A stretch of 64,000 nt of DNA from Trebonia sp963774945 (lineage in GTDB: Bacteria > Actinomycetota > Actinomycetes > Streptosporangiales > Streptosporangiaceae). Both the position numbers and the translations under genes were made by a program. The notes under the pieces were generated by a model. The model was given only the letters and a program-made list of their open reading frames with translations. It made no database searches and was not told where the DNA came from. Shown piece by piece: positions 1 through 8,894 of this stretch; position 1 is the stretch's first letter, and each line of letters starts with the position of its first letter. Where the stretch lies: NCBI GenBank assembly GCA_963774945.1, contig CAVZHA010000015.1, positions 1,116,001-1,180,000 on the forward strand. Direction: 5' to 3'.

Positions 1-2
1 TG

Positions 3-966
3 CGCTCGGAGCTGGAGCTCGGGTCGCTGCCCTGGTCGGACGCCACGATCTCGGGCTGGATCCTGGACCCGGACCGGAAGAAGATGTCCAAGTCCAAGGG
101 GAACGTGGTCACCCCGGTCGACCTGCTCGAGCAGTACGGCTCTGACGCGGTGCGGTACTGGGCGGCCAGCGGCCGGTACGGGGTGGACACCGCGTTCGAC
201 CTCGGGCAGATCAAGGTCGGGCGGCGGCTGGCGGTGAAGATCCTCAACGCGTCGAAGTTCGTGCTGTCGCTCGACGGGCGTCGGCCGGGCCGGTCACGGC
301 GCGCGGTCGACCGGTCGATGCTGGCCGCGCTCGACGACGTGGTGCGGTCGGCGACGGCGGCGCTGGCCGCGTACGACCACACCGGGGCGCTCGAGGCGAC
401 CGAGCGGTTCTTCTGGATGTTCTGCGACGACTACCTGGAGCTGGTGAAGAGCCGCGCGTACGGTTCCGGCGCGGGGGCGGCGTCGGCGCGGGGGGCGCTG
501 CGGGCGGCGCTGTCGGTGCTGCTGCGGCTGTTCGCGCCGTTCCTGCCGTTCGTGACCGAGGAGGTGTGGTCCTGGTGGCAGGAGGGGTCGGTGCACCGGG
601 CGTCGTGGCCGTGCGGCGCCGGCGTTGGGTTCGGCGTTGGCGTCGGGTTCGGGTTCGGCGGGTCGAGCCGGGCGAGCCGGGCGCGCTGGGCGAGCGGCGG
701 CGAGCGTCGGCGATCCGTCGGTGCTGGCGACCGCGGCGGCCGTGCTCGGCCAGATCCGCAAGGCGAAGTCGGAGGCGAAGGTCTCGATGCGGGCCGAGGC
801 GGCCCGGGTCATCGTGCGGGGACCGGGCGACGCCGCCGACGCCGTGCGCGCGAGCGAGGGCGACCTGCGGGCGGCGGGCAACATCGCCGACTTCTCGTTC
901 GTCCCCGTGCCCGGCGGCGGCGAGCTGGCGACCGAGGTCACGCTGGCGGACCCGGTTACCTCCTGA
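3..966 (+). CDS. valS: Valyl-tRNA synthetase, C-terminal part, frameshifted
   Basis: Class I aminoacyl-tRNA synthetase that charges tRNA-Val in the cytoplasm. The 5' part lies outside the window. The reading frame is open from base 3, and the KMSKS signature is at about base 81-98, followed by the anticodon-binding helical domain. The last third (IRKAKSEAKVSMR, typical of the ValS C-terminal coiled region) is in another frame, so there is a one-base shift between about 600 and 625. At the shift lies a repeat-like GGGTTC/GAGCCGGGC stretch (about 621-710) that encodes a Gly/Ser/Ala/Arg segment longer than I expect at this point of ValS. The stop is at 964-966 and runs tail to tail with the next gene. 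The identification is secure; because the gene is essential, the shift is more likely an error than a real break. Confidence 0.9.
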
Positions 967-2177
967 GGCGCGGCAGCGGGCCGGTGGGCAGCCGGGGCAT
1001 CGGCCGGGTGGTCGACTGCGAGCCTCGGCAGCGAGCCGGTCGCCGGCCCGAACCGGAGCACCGCGCGCTCGCCGACCAGCTGGTAGCCGAGCCGCGCGGC
1101 CCGGCGGTCCGACCTGGTCCCGTCGGCGATCAGCACGACCTCGGCTGCCTTGCTCCGCTGCGCGTGCCCGGCACCGTGCCGGCCAGCACGGCCCGGCTGA
1201 CCTCAGCGTCACCGCGGCCGCGTGGCCGTTGCGGCGGCGCTCGGGCATGGTGTAGACGATGTTGATCCGCACCGTCCCCGCCACCGGGCGGGCGACGGCC
1301 GCCATCGCCACCGGCTGCAGGGCCGGCTCCGGCTGCTGCTGGGCGGCGTCCCGGTGCTGCGGGCTGACCAGGTAGTGCGCGGCCTCCTTGATGCGAGAGG
1401 TCCGCTGCGGGACCTCCCACAGCACCGCGCCGCCGTAGCTGATCAGGTCGTCGGCCACCTCCGGGGGCGAGCCGATCCGCTCCCCCGCCTCGATCCCGTA
1501 GGCGACGAGCAGGTCGATCAGCAGCCCGCGATCGGCGGCCGTGACCAGGCGGAGCCGGCCGAGCCGGGCGACTGCGGCGGCGGCCAGCCGCCGGAACCTT
1601 CGCGCCGACGCCGGCCGGGCGGCGCCCGCCGGGCCGGCCGCGACGCCGGCCGGGTCGGCGGCGACCGGCCCGGTGCCGACCGGGCCGCGCCGGCGGCGGC
1701 GCTAGCGGCGGCCGCGTCGGCGGTGAGCCGGTAGATGCGGCAGTGCCGGTGCACCCGGATCGCCGCGCGCGACCGCTGGCTCCAGGCGGCCGCGAACGCG
1801 TCCGCCGCGTCGACCGGCGCGTCGACGCCGCTGACGGGCCGCCCCATCTTCGCCAGCGTCCCGGCCAGGGCGGCGGCCATCTCCGGGGTCCGCCCGGCGA
1901 TGAGCAGCGGCACGGCCGGGTCGTGCAGGAAGGCGCCGCGCGGCCCGCTGCCGTCGGGCGGCTCCCACCAGCCGTAGAGCACCTCGGTCGTCGCCGCCGG
2001 CCGCCCGCCGGCGGCCGCGGCGGACCCGACGGCTGCCCGACGACCTGCGTGTGCCGACCGGATCCGACGGCCAGCGGCGGCCGACAGCAGCATGGTGTTC
2101 TCGGCCGCCCGCGATCTCAGGTAGCCGCCCGCCGCCGCCGCGAACCGGTCATGGTCAGAGGTGGTGCACCAGCCCAT
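956..2177 (-). CDS. GNAT family N-acetyltransferase (copy 1), frameshifted
   Basis: Probable acetyl-CoA-dependent GNAT acetyltransferase with an N-terminal accessory domain (first ~130 residues, starting MGWCTTSDHD) and a C-terminal GNAT fold. The acetyl-CoA-binding region is recognisable around INIVYTMPERRRNGHA at about 1240-1280, and the C-terminal beta strands around RAARLGYQLVGERAVLRF at about 1050-1110. At least three frame changes (about 1560-1700, 1190-1215 and 1135) are needed to join the segments. The stop at 956-958 is the best guess, since it is reached in the third frame just past the homologous end. The gene downstream of it in the same direction is a paralogue (2356-3303), so this is a tandem duplication. 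Substrate unknown. It could be a decaying pseudogene, but neighbouring essential genes show the same defect. Confidence 0.6.
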
Positions 2178-2355
2178 GGAGTCATGCTTCCCGTCGTGCG
2201 CTCATGCCGGAACCAACCCGGTTCTCCGGTGCCTGGCGGTGTCTGGCAGTAGGGGCAAGGGGTCGCGGAACGTAACGGAAAAGCGTCCCGGCAAGTAACA
2301 TAATGCCTTCAAGTATGCCGCCCGGGCGGGGGAACGCAAGATTACCGATCGGTAG

Positions 2356-3303
2356 CTAATCGGCCGAAAACGCCAGTACGACCCGGTCTTCGACCGGCCG
2401 GTAGCCGATGCGCTGGTAGATCGAATTGGACACCGGATTGGCGAGATCGGTGTAGAGGAGCGACCTCCTCGGCGCCCGCCGTCGAGCAGGCGCTGCGAGA
2501 GCGCCGCGGTCGCCGCGCTGGCGTAGCCGCGGCCGCGCCGCTCCGGCGGCGTGTAGACCGGGCCGATCCGGACCATGCCGCTCGACCGGCATGGTGTTGC
2601 AGGCGATGGCGACCGGCTCGCCGCCCGCCTCCCAGACCGTGACCCCGCCGTGGCTGATCTTCTCGCGCGCGACGGCGGACTGGTCCTCGCCCTTGCCCAT
2701 GTCGTCGCACCTCGCCGGCGAAGGCCGCGAACCAGTCGGCCGTCAGCGGCGCGTCGCCATCGCGGGCGATCCTGGCCGCCCCCTCCGGCGCCGGGTCCGG
2801 CCAGACCGAGCTCGGCCAGCCGGTACAGCCGCTGGCGGCGGTGGACGTCCGCCCGGCCGCCCCGGTTCCGCGCTCCGCCAGCCGTCGGCGAACGCCTCGG
2901 CCACCTCGGGGTGGGCGTTCACCCCGCCGAGCGGCCGGGCCGGCCATCGTCACGGCCGCCAGCTCGGCGGCGGCCTCGGGGCGACCGCGGTGAGCACGAC
3001 GGGAAAGGGCGGGGTGTGCATGAACGCCCCCGCAACCGCGCCCGCCGGGTCGGCCGTCAGCGGACCAGCCGGGTCGCCGCGGCCAGCCGGGCCGATGCGG
3101 CCGGACCGACCGCCGACCAGCGGTCGGGCGCCGGGTCGGCCGCGGCGCGATTTGCCGCGGCCGACCGCCGCCGCGCTAACCCGCATCGTCTCGGTTACGC
3201 TGAGGATGACGGTGTTCCGCGCACGCTCCCGGCGCAGGTACGGCCCCGCCGCCGCGAGGAACTCGGTCACGTCACCGGTTGTCTGCCATGCCATGGCGGC
3301 CAT
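2356..3303 (-). CDS. GNAT family N-acetyltransferase (copy 2), frameshifted
   Basis: Paralogue of the preceding gene: similar N-terminus (WQTTGDVTEFLAAAGPYL, from ATG 3303 or 3294), similar order of domains and a similar ending (YQRIGYRPVEDRVVLAFSAD). The GNAT acetyl-CoA motif is visible as VRIGPVYTPPERRGRGYASA at about 2520-2576. Several frame changes (about 2950, 2860, 2700, 2575 and 2470) break the frame. The stop codon at 2356-2358 is followed by the 12-bp palindrome TACCGATCGGTA (2343-2354). The acceptor substrate cannot be predicted. The level of disruption is the highest in the window, so a pseudogene is possible. Confidence 0.6.
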
Positions 3304-3344
3304 GCTGCCACGGCGGGCTTGGCGGCAGACACCTGATTTATCCC

Positions 3345-3391
3345 CCGCAGATTGTCAACAATCACGACGGCAGATTGTTGACAATCTGCGG
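3345..3391. promoter_or_regulatory. Twin palindromic GntR-type operator
   Basis: Two 10-bp palindromes, TTGTCAACAA (3352-3361) and TTGTTGACAA (3375-3384), sit in the arms of a perfect 19-bp inverted repeat (3345-3363 and 3373-3391, spacer 9). The TTGT-NN-ACAA form matches operators of the FadR/FCD subfamily of GntR regulators. The site lies directly before the GntR gene, so autoregulation and control of the downstream aldolase/tautomerase genes is the simple reading. Confidence 0.75.
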
Positions 3392-3414
3392 TGACGCTCC
3401 GTAGCGTTCGGGGC

Positions 3415-4176
3415 ATGCCAGCAGCTACGCCCGGTGGCCCGCAGGCCGGCGAGGCCGCGCGGGCGCACGCCTTCGCCGCGATCCGGCAGGCGATCCTCAG
3501 CGGGGATCTCGCCCCCGGCCGACGGCTCGTCGAGGAGGACCTCGCGAGCGCGCTCGGGGTCACCCGGCAGTCGCTGCGCGCGGCGCTGCTCGATCTCACC
3601 GCCGAGGGGCTGGTCGAGCGGGTACCCAACCGCGGCGCGCGGGTTCGCGTCGTCACCGCCGAAGAGGCGGTGGCGATCACCGAGTGCCGGATGGCACTGG
3701 AGGCGCTGTGCGCGGTCAAGGCGGCCCAGCGCATCACCGACGCCGAGGCCGCGCAGCTGCGCGAGCTCGGGGAGAACCTCAAGCGCGCGGTCGCCGACGG
3801 CAACCCGCTCAGGTACTCCGAGCTCAACCGGGAACTGCACCGCCGGGTCGGGCGCGATCTCCGCTCAGCACGTCGCCATCGGCCTGCTCGACCGGCTGCA
3901 CGGCCAGCTCGTGCGGCACCAGTTCCAGCTCGCGCTCCGCCCGGCCGCCCCGAGGTCTCGCTGGCCGAGCACCTGGCCATCCTCGAGGCCGTCGCCGACC
4001 GCCGGCCGCACGACGCCAACCTCGCCGTCCGCGCCCACCTGGCCAGCGTCATCGAGGCGCTGCAGGCGTGCGACCAGCCGGATCAGCAACCGGGCGGCGC
4101 CTCAGATCACGACATTTCCCGTTATGTCGAGTCGCGGTCACCCGACATTCCGGGACAGGGACAGCCAACCGGATAA
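3415..4176 (+). CDS. GntR family (FCD domain) transcriptional regulator
   Basis: Winged-helix DNA-binding domain at residues ~12-80 (AFAAIRQAILSGDLAPG then LASALGVTRQSLRAALLDL), followed by an all-helical FCD ligand-binding domain (ELNRELHRRVG, later HLAILEAVADRR). ATG 3415 is preferred; GTG 3391 would overlap the operator palindrome. Two compensating shifts (an extra G near 3850 and a missing G near 3945) garble about 30 residues in the FCD domain. The alternative frame there reads AISAQHVAIGLLDRLHGQL, as expected for the family. The tail of about 30 residues after the FCD domain is not conserved in the family as I know it. The gene is followed 15 bp later by the aldolase gene and probably controls it in response to an aromatic-pathway intermediate. 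Confidence 0.8.
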   Translation: MPAATPGGPQAGEAARAHAFAAIRQAILSGDLAPGRRLVEEDLASALGVTRQSLRAALLDLTAEGLVERVPNRGARVRVVTAEEAVAITECRMALEALCAVKAAQRITDAEAAQLRELGENLKRAVADGNPLRYSELNRELHRRVGRDLRSARRHRPARPAARPARAAPVPARAPPGRPEVSLAEHLAILEAVADRRPHDANLAVRAHLASVIEALQACDQPDQQPGGASDHDISRYVESRSPDIPGQGQPTG

Positions 4177-4191
4177 GGGAACCCGCCAGCC

Positions 4192-4901
4192 ATGCTGAAC
4201 GTCATCGTCACCGACCCGCCCCGAGCCGATCTCGCGGCGGTCGACGCGCTCGCCCCGTACGGCGTCGCCACCGTCCACGAGGCCATCGGCCGCAACGGCT
4301 ACCTCGGCCCGGCCATCCGGCCGAACCAGCAGGGCGCGCGGATCGCCGGCGTCGCGCTGACCGTGGTCTGCTGGCCGGGCGACAACCTGATGATCCACGC
4401 CGCCGTCGAGCAGGCGAAGCCGGGCGACATCATCGTCATCACCACCACGTCGCCCTCCTCCGACGGCGCGTTCGGCGAGCTGCTCGCCACCTCGCTCGCC
4501 GCCCGCGGCGTCCGCGGCCTGATCATGGGGGCGGGCCTGCGCGACACCCGGGAGCTGCGCGAGATGGGCTTCCCCGCCTGGACCGCGCACGTCTCCGCCC
4601 AGGGCACCGTCAAGGAGACCCCCGGCGCGGTCAACGTCCCGGTCACGCTCGGCGGCCAGACGATCCGCCCGGGCGACGCGATCGTCGCCGACGACGACGG
4701 CGTGTGCGTCGTCGCCCCGGCTGGACGTGGCCGCGGCGGTCACCGCGTCCGCCGCCCGGATCGCCAAGGAGGACGCGAACCGCGCGGAGCTGGCCGGCCG
4801 GCCTGCTCGGCCTCGACCTGTACAACCTCCGCCCCAAGCTGGCCAGGGTCGAGTACATCTCCTACGCCGAGTACGCCAAGCGGGCCGGCGAGGGCGGCTA
4901 G
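4192..4901 (+). CDS. 4-carboxy-4-hydroxy-2-oxoadipate aldolase (RraA-like), frameshifted
   Basis: Class II, metal-dependent pyruvate aldolase of the RraA/HMG-CHA aldolase family. The expected reaction is cleavage of 4-carboxy-4-hydroxy-2-oxoadipate to pyruvate and oxaloacetate, the last step of protocatechuate 4,5-cleavage or gallate degradation. Family signatures: TVHEAIGRNGYLGPAI near residue 24, GLIMGAGLRDTRELREMGFP near residue 107 (the G-x-x-R-D metal/pyruvate-binding region), and the C-terminal LDLYNLRPKL. Two frame changes are present: an extra G at about 4720 (CCCCGGCTGG) and a GCCGG-region gain at about 4798. The next gene, a tautomerase of the GalD type, supports the pathway call. 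GalC or LigK would be the matching names, but the substrate is inferred. Confidence 0.75.
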
Positions 4902-4904
4902 CGC

Positions 4905-5962
4905 ATGGACGGCATCCGGGCCATGCAGATGCGGGGCGGGACGTCCAAGGGGCTGTACTTCCTCGCCGCCGATCTGCCGGCCGACCCGGCCGAACGCGAC
5001 GACCTGCTGCTGCGGGTCATGGGGTCGCCCGACCCGACGCAGATCGACGGGGTCGGCGGCGCGCACCCGCTGACCTCGAAGGTCGCGGTCGTGTCGCCGT
5101 CGGCGGTCGACGGCGTCGACGTCGACTACCTGTTCCTCCAGGTGATGGTCGACCGTCCGGTCGTCACCGACAAGCAGAACTGCGGGAACATCCTGGCCGG
5201 GGTCGGGCCGTTCGCGGTCGAGCGCGGCCTGGTGGCGGCCGGCGGCGACGAGACCCGGGTGCGCATCCGGATGGTGAACACCAACGGGATCGTCACCGCG
5301 ACGTTCCCCACCCCGGGCGGGCGGCCGCGCTACGACGGGCCGACCGCCATCGACGGCGTGCCGGGCACGGCGGCGGCGATCGTCCTCGACTTCGAGGACT
5401 CCGGCGCCGGCGCGAGCGTGTTCCCGACCGGCAACGTCACCGACACGTTCGGCCGGCATCCCGGTCACCTGCGTGGACAACGGGATGCCGGTGGTGGTGG
5501 CGGCCGCGTCCAGCTTCGGCAAGAGCGGGCGGGAGTCGGTCGCCGAGCTTGAGGGCGACCCGGAGCTGAACCGGCGGGTGCAGGAACTGCGCCTGGCGGC
5601 GGGCAAGGCGATGGGGCTGGGCGACGTCAGCGCCACCACCGTCCCGAAGATCTCGCTGGTCGCGCCGCCCGCCCACGGCGGGACGATCGCCACCCGCACC
5701 TTCATCCCGGTCCGGGTGCACCAGTCGATCGGGGTGCTCGGCGCGGTCAGCGTCGGCACCGCGATCATGGTCCCCGGCGCGGTCGGGCATGACCTGGCGG
5801 CGCTCGTCCCCGGCCGCCCGCGGCTGGCGATCGAGCACCCGAGCGGCGCCCTCGGCGTCGAGGTCGAGCTCGACGCCAGCGACGACGCCGCCGACCGTGA
5901 TCAGGTCGGGCGTTGTCCGCACCGCCCGCAAGCTGTTCGACGGCACCGTCTTTCCTCGGTAG
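4905..5962 (+). CDS. 4-oxalomesaconate tautomerase-like PrpF family protein, frameshifted
   Basis: PrpF/AcnD-accessory family isomerase with a diaminopimelate-epimerase-like fold. It opens with the family hallmark MQMRGGTSKGLYF (residues 5-17) and contains DKQNCGNILAGVGPFA near residue 88, whose Cys is the catalytic base in this family. The second half (VTCVDNGMPVV, then TVPKISLVAPP) is in another frame after an extra G at about 5456, and a further shift near 5887 leads to the ending ARKLFDGTVFPR and stop TAG 5960-5962. In GalD-type enzymes the reaction is keto/enol isomerisation of 4-oxalomesaconate. It starts 3 bp after the aldolase gene and is co-transcribed with it. Other PrpF substrates (methylaconitate) cannot be excluded. 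Confidence 0.75.
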
Positions 5963-6020
5963 CGCGCACGGCGAGGGGCTGCCCCGGACGGTGGGATCCT
6001 TGCCTGGGGCGTGGGACCAG

Positions 6021-6056
6021 GGACCGTTCGGAGCGATGGGTGTGATTGATTTGGGT
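6021..6056 (+). repeat. Dispersed GGWCCGTTCG element, copy A
   Basis: The core GGACCGTTCG (6021-6030) is followed by an A/T-richer tail ending in TTTGGG. It lies between the convergent tautomerase and VOC genes. See the finding on this family. Confidence 0.6.
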
Positions 6057-6070
6057 CTGAGACGCCCGGG

Positions 6071-6856
6071 CTACTCGTCGTCGGCGGGGGTGGAGATGAG
6101 GCTGAAGACCGCGCCGTCGGCGTCGGCGACGACGGCCATCCGGCCGTAGGGGCTGTCGGCGGCGGGCCGGATCACCCGGCCGCCGTTGCCGGTCGCGGCG
6201 GTGACGGCCTTGTCGGTGTCCGAGGTGCCGAAGTACACCGACCAGCCTGCGGGGTGGTCGTCGCCCTGGCCGGCCGGGTACGCGCCGATGCCGCCGACGA
6301 CCTGCTGGCCGTTGATGAGCATGGTGGCGTAGCTGAACCCGTCGCTCGACATGTCGCCGTACTCGTAGCCGAAGACGGCCGCGTAGAACGCCTTGGCCCC
6401 CTCGAAGTCGCGGCTCATGTGCTCGCTCCAGGTGAACGCGCCGGGCACGTTGGCGACCTCGATGCCGGTGTGCTTGCGGCCCTGCCAGACGCCGAAGACC
6501 GCGCCGGTGACGTCGGCCGCTATCACCAGCCGGCCCTGCTCCATGACGTCCATCGGCTCGCTCAGGATCCGCCCGCCGGCGTTGACGATCCGGGACGCGG
6601 TCGCGTCCACGTCGGCCGACGCGAAGTAGGTGGTCCACGCGGACGGGGTGCCGGGCGGGCCCATGATCGGCCCGATGCCCGCGACGTTCCTGCCACCGAG
6701 CCTGGCCATCGTGTAGCCGCCCATCTCGGGGCCGCCCGGCTCGATGTCCCACCCGAACTGGCGGGAGTAGAAGCCGATCGCCTTCGGGATGTCGTTGGTG
6801 CCCAGGTCCACCCAACTGGGCGTTCCGTCGGGCCAAGTGGTGTCACGGGTAACCAC
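6071..6856 (-). CDS. Two-domain VOC (glyoxalase/bleomycin-resistance fold) protein
   Basis: Protein of about 261 residues with two vicinal-oxygen-chelate domains: residues ~10-125 (WVDLGTNDIPKAIGFYSRQFGW... GAVFGVWQ) and ~135-255 (FTWSEHMSRDFEGAKAFYAAVFGY... GAVFSLI). This duplicated layout is common in actinobacterial proteins of unknown substrate. The start is GTG 6856, chosen because GGAGG at 6865-6869 is well spaced; the frame stays open much further upstream with no family similarity. It is intact. It may bind or isomerise a small molecule; no catalytic assignment is possible from sequence. Confidence 0.85.
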   Translation of the reverse strand: MVTRDTTWPDGTPSWVDLGTNDIPKAIGFYSRQFGWDIEPGGPEMGGYTMARLGGRNVAGIGPIMGPPGTPSAWTTYFASADVDATASRIVNAGGRILSEPMDVMEQGRLVIAADVTGAVFGVWQGRKHTGIEVANVPGAFTWSEHMSRDFEGAKAFYAAVFGYEYGDMSSDGFSYATMLINGQQVVGGIGAYPAGQGDDHPAGWSVYFGTSDTDKAVTAATGNGGRVIRPAADSPYGRMAVVADADGAVFSLISTPADDE

Positions 6857-6988
6857 TCTTGTCACCTCCGTGTCGGTGGAAGCACGCTCCGTCGCGGCCA
6901 CGCTACCGCAGACGGTAACACCTGCGCATCGGCCACGCTCGGACACAATCAGGAAACGATAGGAAACGGCCGCGAAATGCAATCCTCT

Positions 6989-6994
6989 TACAAT
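6989..6994 (+). promoter_or_regulatory. -10 box of a near-leaderless transcript
   Basis: TACAAT, 9 bp before the ATG at 7004, with no ribosome-binding site between. The spacing suggests a leaderless or near-leaderless mRNA. Confidence 0.45.
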
Positions 6995-7003
6995 GAGGCG
7001 ATC

Positions 7004-7364
7004 ATGAGCGATCCGGCCCCCAGCTACAGCAAGACCCGCCTCGGCTCCGACCAGGCCGCGGGCGCGATCTCGCTCACGCCCCAGCGCAGGCGCATCGTCT
7101 ACCTGGTGGTCGGCGTGCTGGTCGCGGCCGGGATCGCGGTCGGCGTGTGGAGCGGGACCAGCCACGACCAGTACGGCCCGTCGGGGAACGGCTGCGTGAC
7201 GCTGACCTTCGCCAGCTCGACCGGCGGCTCGACCATCCACGACTGCGGGGCGGCGGCGAAGTCGTTCTGCAAGGCCGCGTTCGCCAACTCCGACCGGCTC
7301 TCGCTGCTGGCCCGGCCGCAGTGCGACCTCGCGGGCTGGACCCAGTCGAAGGTCGCGCGGCTAG
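7004..7364 (+). CDS. Small membrane-anchored protein of unknown function
   Basis: About 120 residues: a cytoplasmic N-terminus (MSDPAPSYSKTRLGSDQ), one membrane segment at about residues 31-49 (IVYLVVGVLVAAGIAVGVW), and an extracytoplasmic part with four Cys residues (NGCVTLTF, HDCGAAAKSFC, QCDLAGW) that could form two disulfides. The frame of the start codon runs on through dtd, so the probable stop TAG 7362-7364 needs a one-base shift close to the end; the last few residues are uncertain. Family not recognised. dtd starts 3 bp later, suggesting one transcript. Confidence 0.6.
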
Positions 7365-7367
7365 CGC

Positions 7368-7796
7368 ATGCGGGCGGTCGTGCAGCGGGTGAGCCAGGCC
7401 AGCGTCACGCGTCGACGGGGCGCGTCATCGGGGCGATCGACGGGCCCGGGCTGCTGGTGCTGGTCGGCGTCACCCACGACGACACGGCTGCAGAAGGCCG
7501 GGAAGCTGGCGGCCAAGCTGTGGGGCCTGCGCATCCTCGACGGCGAGAAGTCCTGCTCCGACCTGAACGCGCCGCTGCTGGTCGTCAGCCAGTTCACGCT
7601 CTACGCCGACACCGCCAAGGGACGCCGGCCGACGTGGAGCAACGCGGCCCCCGGGCCGGTCGCCGAGCCGCTGGTGGACGCCGTCGTCGCCGAGCTGCGC
7701 GCGCTCGGCGCCCGGGTCGAGACGGGCAAGTTCGGCGCCGACATGAAGGTCGCGCTGGTCAACGACGGCCCGATCACGATCATCATCGAGCTGTAG
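7368..7796 (+). CDS. dtd: D-aminoacyl-tRNA deacylase, frameshifted
   Basis: Trans-editing enzyme that hydrolyses D-aminoacyl-tRNA and Gly-tRNA-Ala in the cytoplasm. The start (MRAVVQRVSQASV), the SQFTLYAD motif (S-Q-x-T-L with the catalytic-site Thr) and the C-terminal NDGPITIIIEL motif (cross-subunit G-P motif; the usual form is N-x-G-P-V-T) identify it. Normal length is about 143 residues and this gene matches. Two compensating frame changes, near 7412-7425 and an extra G at about 7495 (GAAGGCCGGG), disrupt residues ~15-42; the other frame reads VIGAIDGPGLLVLVGVTHDDT there, as expected. Confidence 0.9.
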   Translation: MRAVVQRVSQASVTRRRGASSGRSTGPGCWCWSASPTTTRLQKAGKLAAKLWGLRILDGEKSCSDLNAPLLVVSQFTLYADTAKGRRPTWSNAAPGPVAEPLVDAVVAELRALGARVETGKFGADMKVALVNDGPITIIIEL

Positions 7797-7888
7797 GGCG
7801 CTGCGGGACCTGGATGGCGGCGGGTTACAGATAGGGACGGGCGGGGACTTATCGGGCCAATAGGGGCGGCCGGGAGTTGCGGACCGGC

Positions 7889-7894
7889 CATAAT
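7889..7894 (+). promoter_or_regulatory. -10 box of a leaderless transcript
   Basis: CATAAT ends 6 bp before GTG 7901, with no Shine-Dalgarno sequence. This favours a leaderless mRNA for the asparaginase gene and decides the start. Confidence 0.5.
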
Positions 7895-7900
7895 GTGCGG

Positions 7901-8881
7901 GTGACACCCTTGGAGCAGTTGTCCGTGGGCGACGTGACCGCCAATCCCGTGCTGGCCGAGGTGATCCGGTCCGGGTTCGTGGAGTCCCGGCACCGCGGCA
8001 CCGTCGTCGCGCTGGCCGCCGATGGCACGTTCGCGTTCACGGCGGGCATCGCCAACGCACCCGTCTTCCCCCGCTCGTCCAACAAGCCGCTGCAGGCAGT
8101 GGCGATGATCCGGGCCGGGCTGCCGCTCGACGGCGAACTGCTCGCGCTCGCCGCCGCCAGCCACTCCGGCGAGGACTTCCACGTCCAGGGCGTGCATGAC
8201 ATCCTCGACTTCGCCGGGCTGACCGAGGACGACCTGCGCTGCCCGGCCTCGCTGCCGGGCGACGAGCCGACCGCGCGGCGGCTGATCAGGGAGTCCGATG
8301 AGCCCGAGTCGCGGGTTCGGTACAACTGCTCGGGCAAGCACGCGGCCATGCTGGCGACCTGCATCGCCAACGACTGGCCGACCGAGACCTACCTGGAGCC
8401 CGAGCACCCGCTCCAGGTGCGCATCCGGCGGACGATCGAGGACCTGGCCAGGGAGCCGGTCGCGGCGGTCGGGGTGGACGGCTGCGGCGCCCCGGTGTTC
8501 GCGCTGACGCTGGGCGGCCTCGCCCGGTCGTTCCGGGCGATGGTGCTGGCCGAGCCGGGCACCCCGGAGCGGAAGGTAGCCGACGCGATGCGCAAGTTCC
8601 CGTCCTGGACGTCCGGCACCACCAGGGACGAGAACCGGCTGATGACCGAGATCCCCGGGCTGCTGCTGAAGTCGGGGGCGGAGGGCATGGACGCGTTCGC
8701 GCTCCCGGACGGAACGGCCGTCGCGGTCAAGATCGAGGACGGGAACGCCCGCGCTCGCACCCCGGTCACGGTCGCCCTGCTGGCCATGCTCGGCGCGCAG
8801 CCGCCGGTCGGGCTGGCCACCACCGACGTCCTCGGCGGGGGCGCGCCGGTCGGCGTGATCCGCGCGACCAGGCTGGTGTAG
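7901..8881 (+). CDS. L-asparaginase II-type amidohydrolase
   Basis: About 326 residues of the asparaginase family first known from Rhizobium etli, unrelated to the classic E. coli enzymes. Hallmarks: VIRSGFVESRHRG near the start, PRSSNKPLQAVAMI, AAASHSGEDFHVQGV, YNCSGKHAAML (conserved Cys) and VGVDGCGAP. The reaction is L-asparagine to aspartate plus ammonia in the cytoplasm. GTG 7901 is preferred because of the adjacent -10 box; GTG 7895 is the alternative. The gene is intact and ends 13 bp before the convergent oxidase gene. Confidence 0.88.
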   Translation: MTPLEQLSVGDVTANPVLAEVIRSGFVESRHRGTVVALAADGTFAFTAGIANAPVFPRSSNKPLQAVAMIRAGLPLDGELLALAAASHSGEDFHVQGVHDILDFAGLTEDDLRCPASLPGDEPTARRLIRESDEPESRVRYNCSGKHAAMLATCIANDWPTETYLEPEHPLQVRIRRTIEDLAREPVAAVGVDGCGAPVFALTLGGLARSFRAMVLAEPGTPERKVADAMRKFPSWTSGTTRDENRLMTEIPGLLLKSGAEGMDAFALPDGTAVAVKIEDGNARARTPVTVALLAMLGAQPPVGLATTDVLGGGAPVGVIRATRLV

Positions 8882-8894
8882 CGATTTCTGGGTT

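Noticed and set aside
7004..7834. A single long fusion of the small membrane protein with D-aminoacyl-tRNA deacylase
   Set aside because: The frame stays open only because of local one-base errors; dtd has its own canonical start at 7368 and the upstream protein ends just before it.
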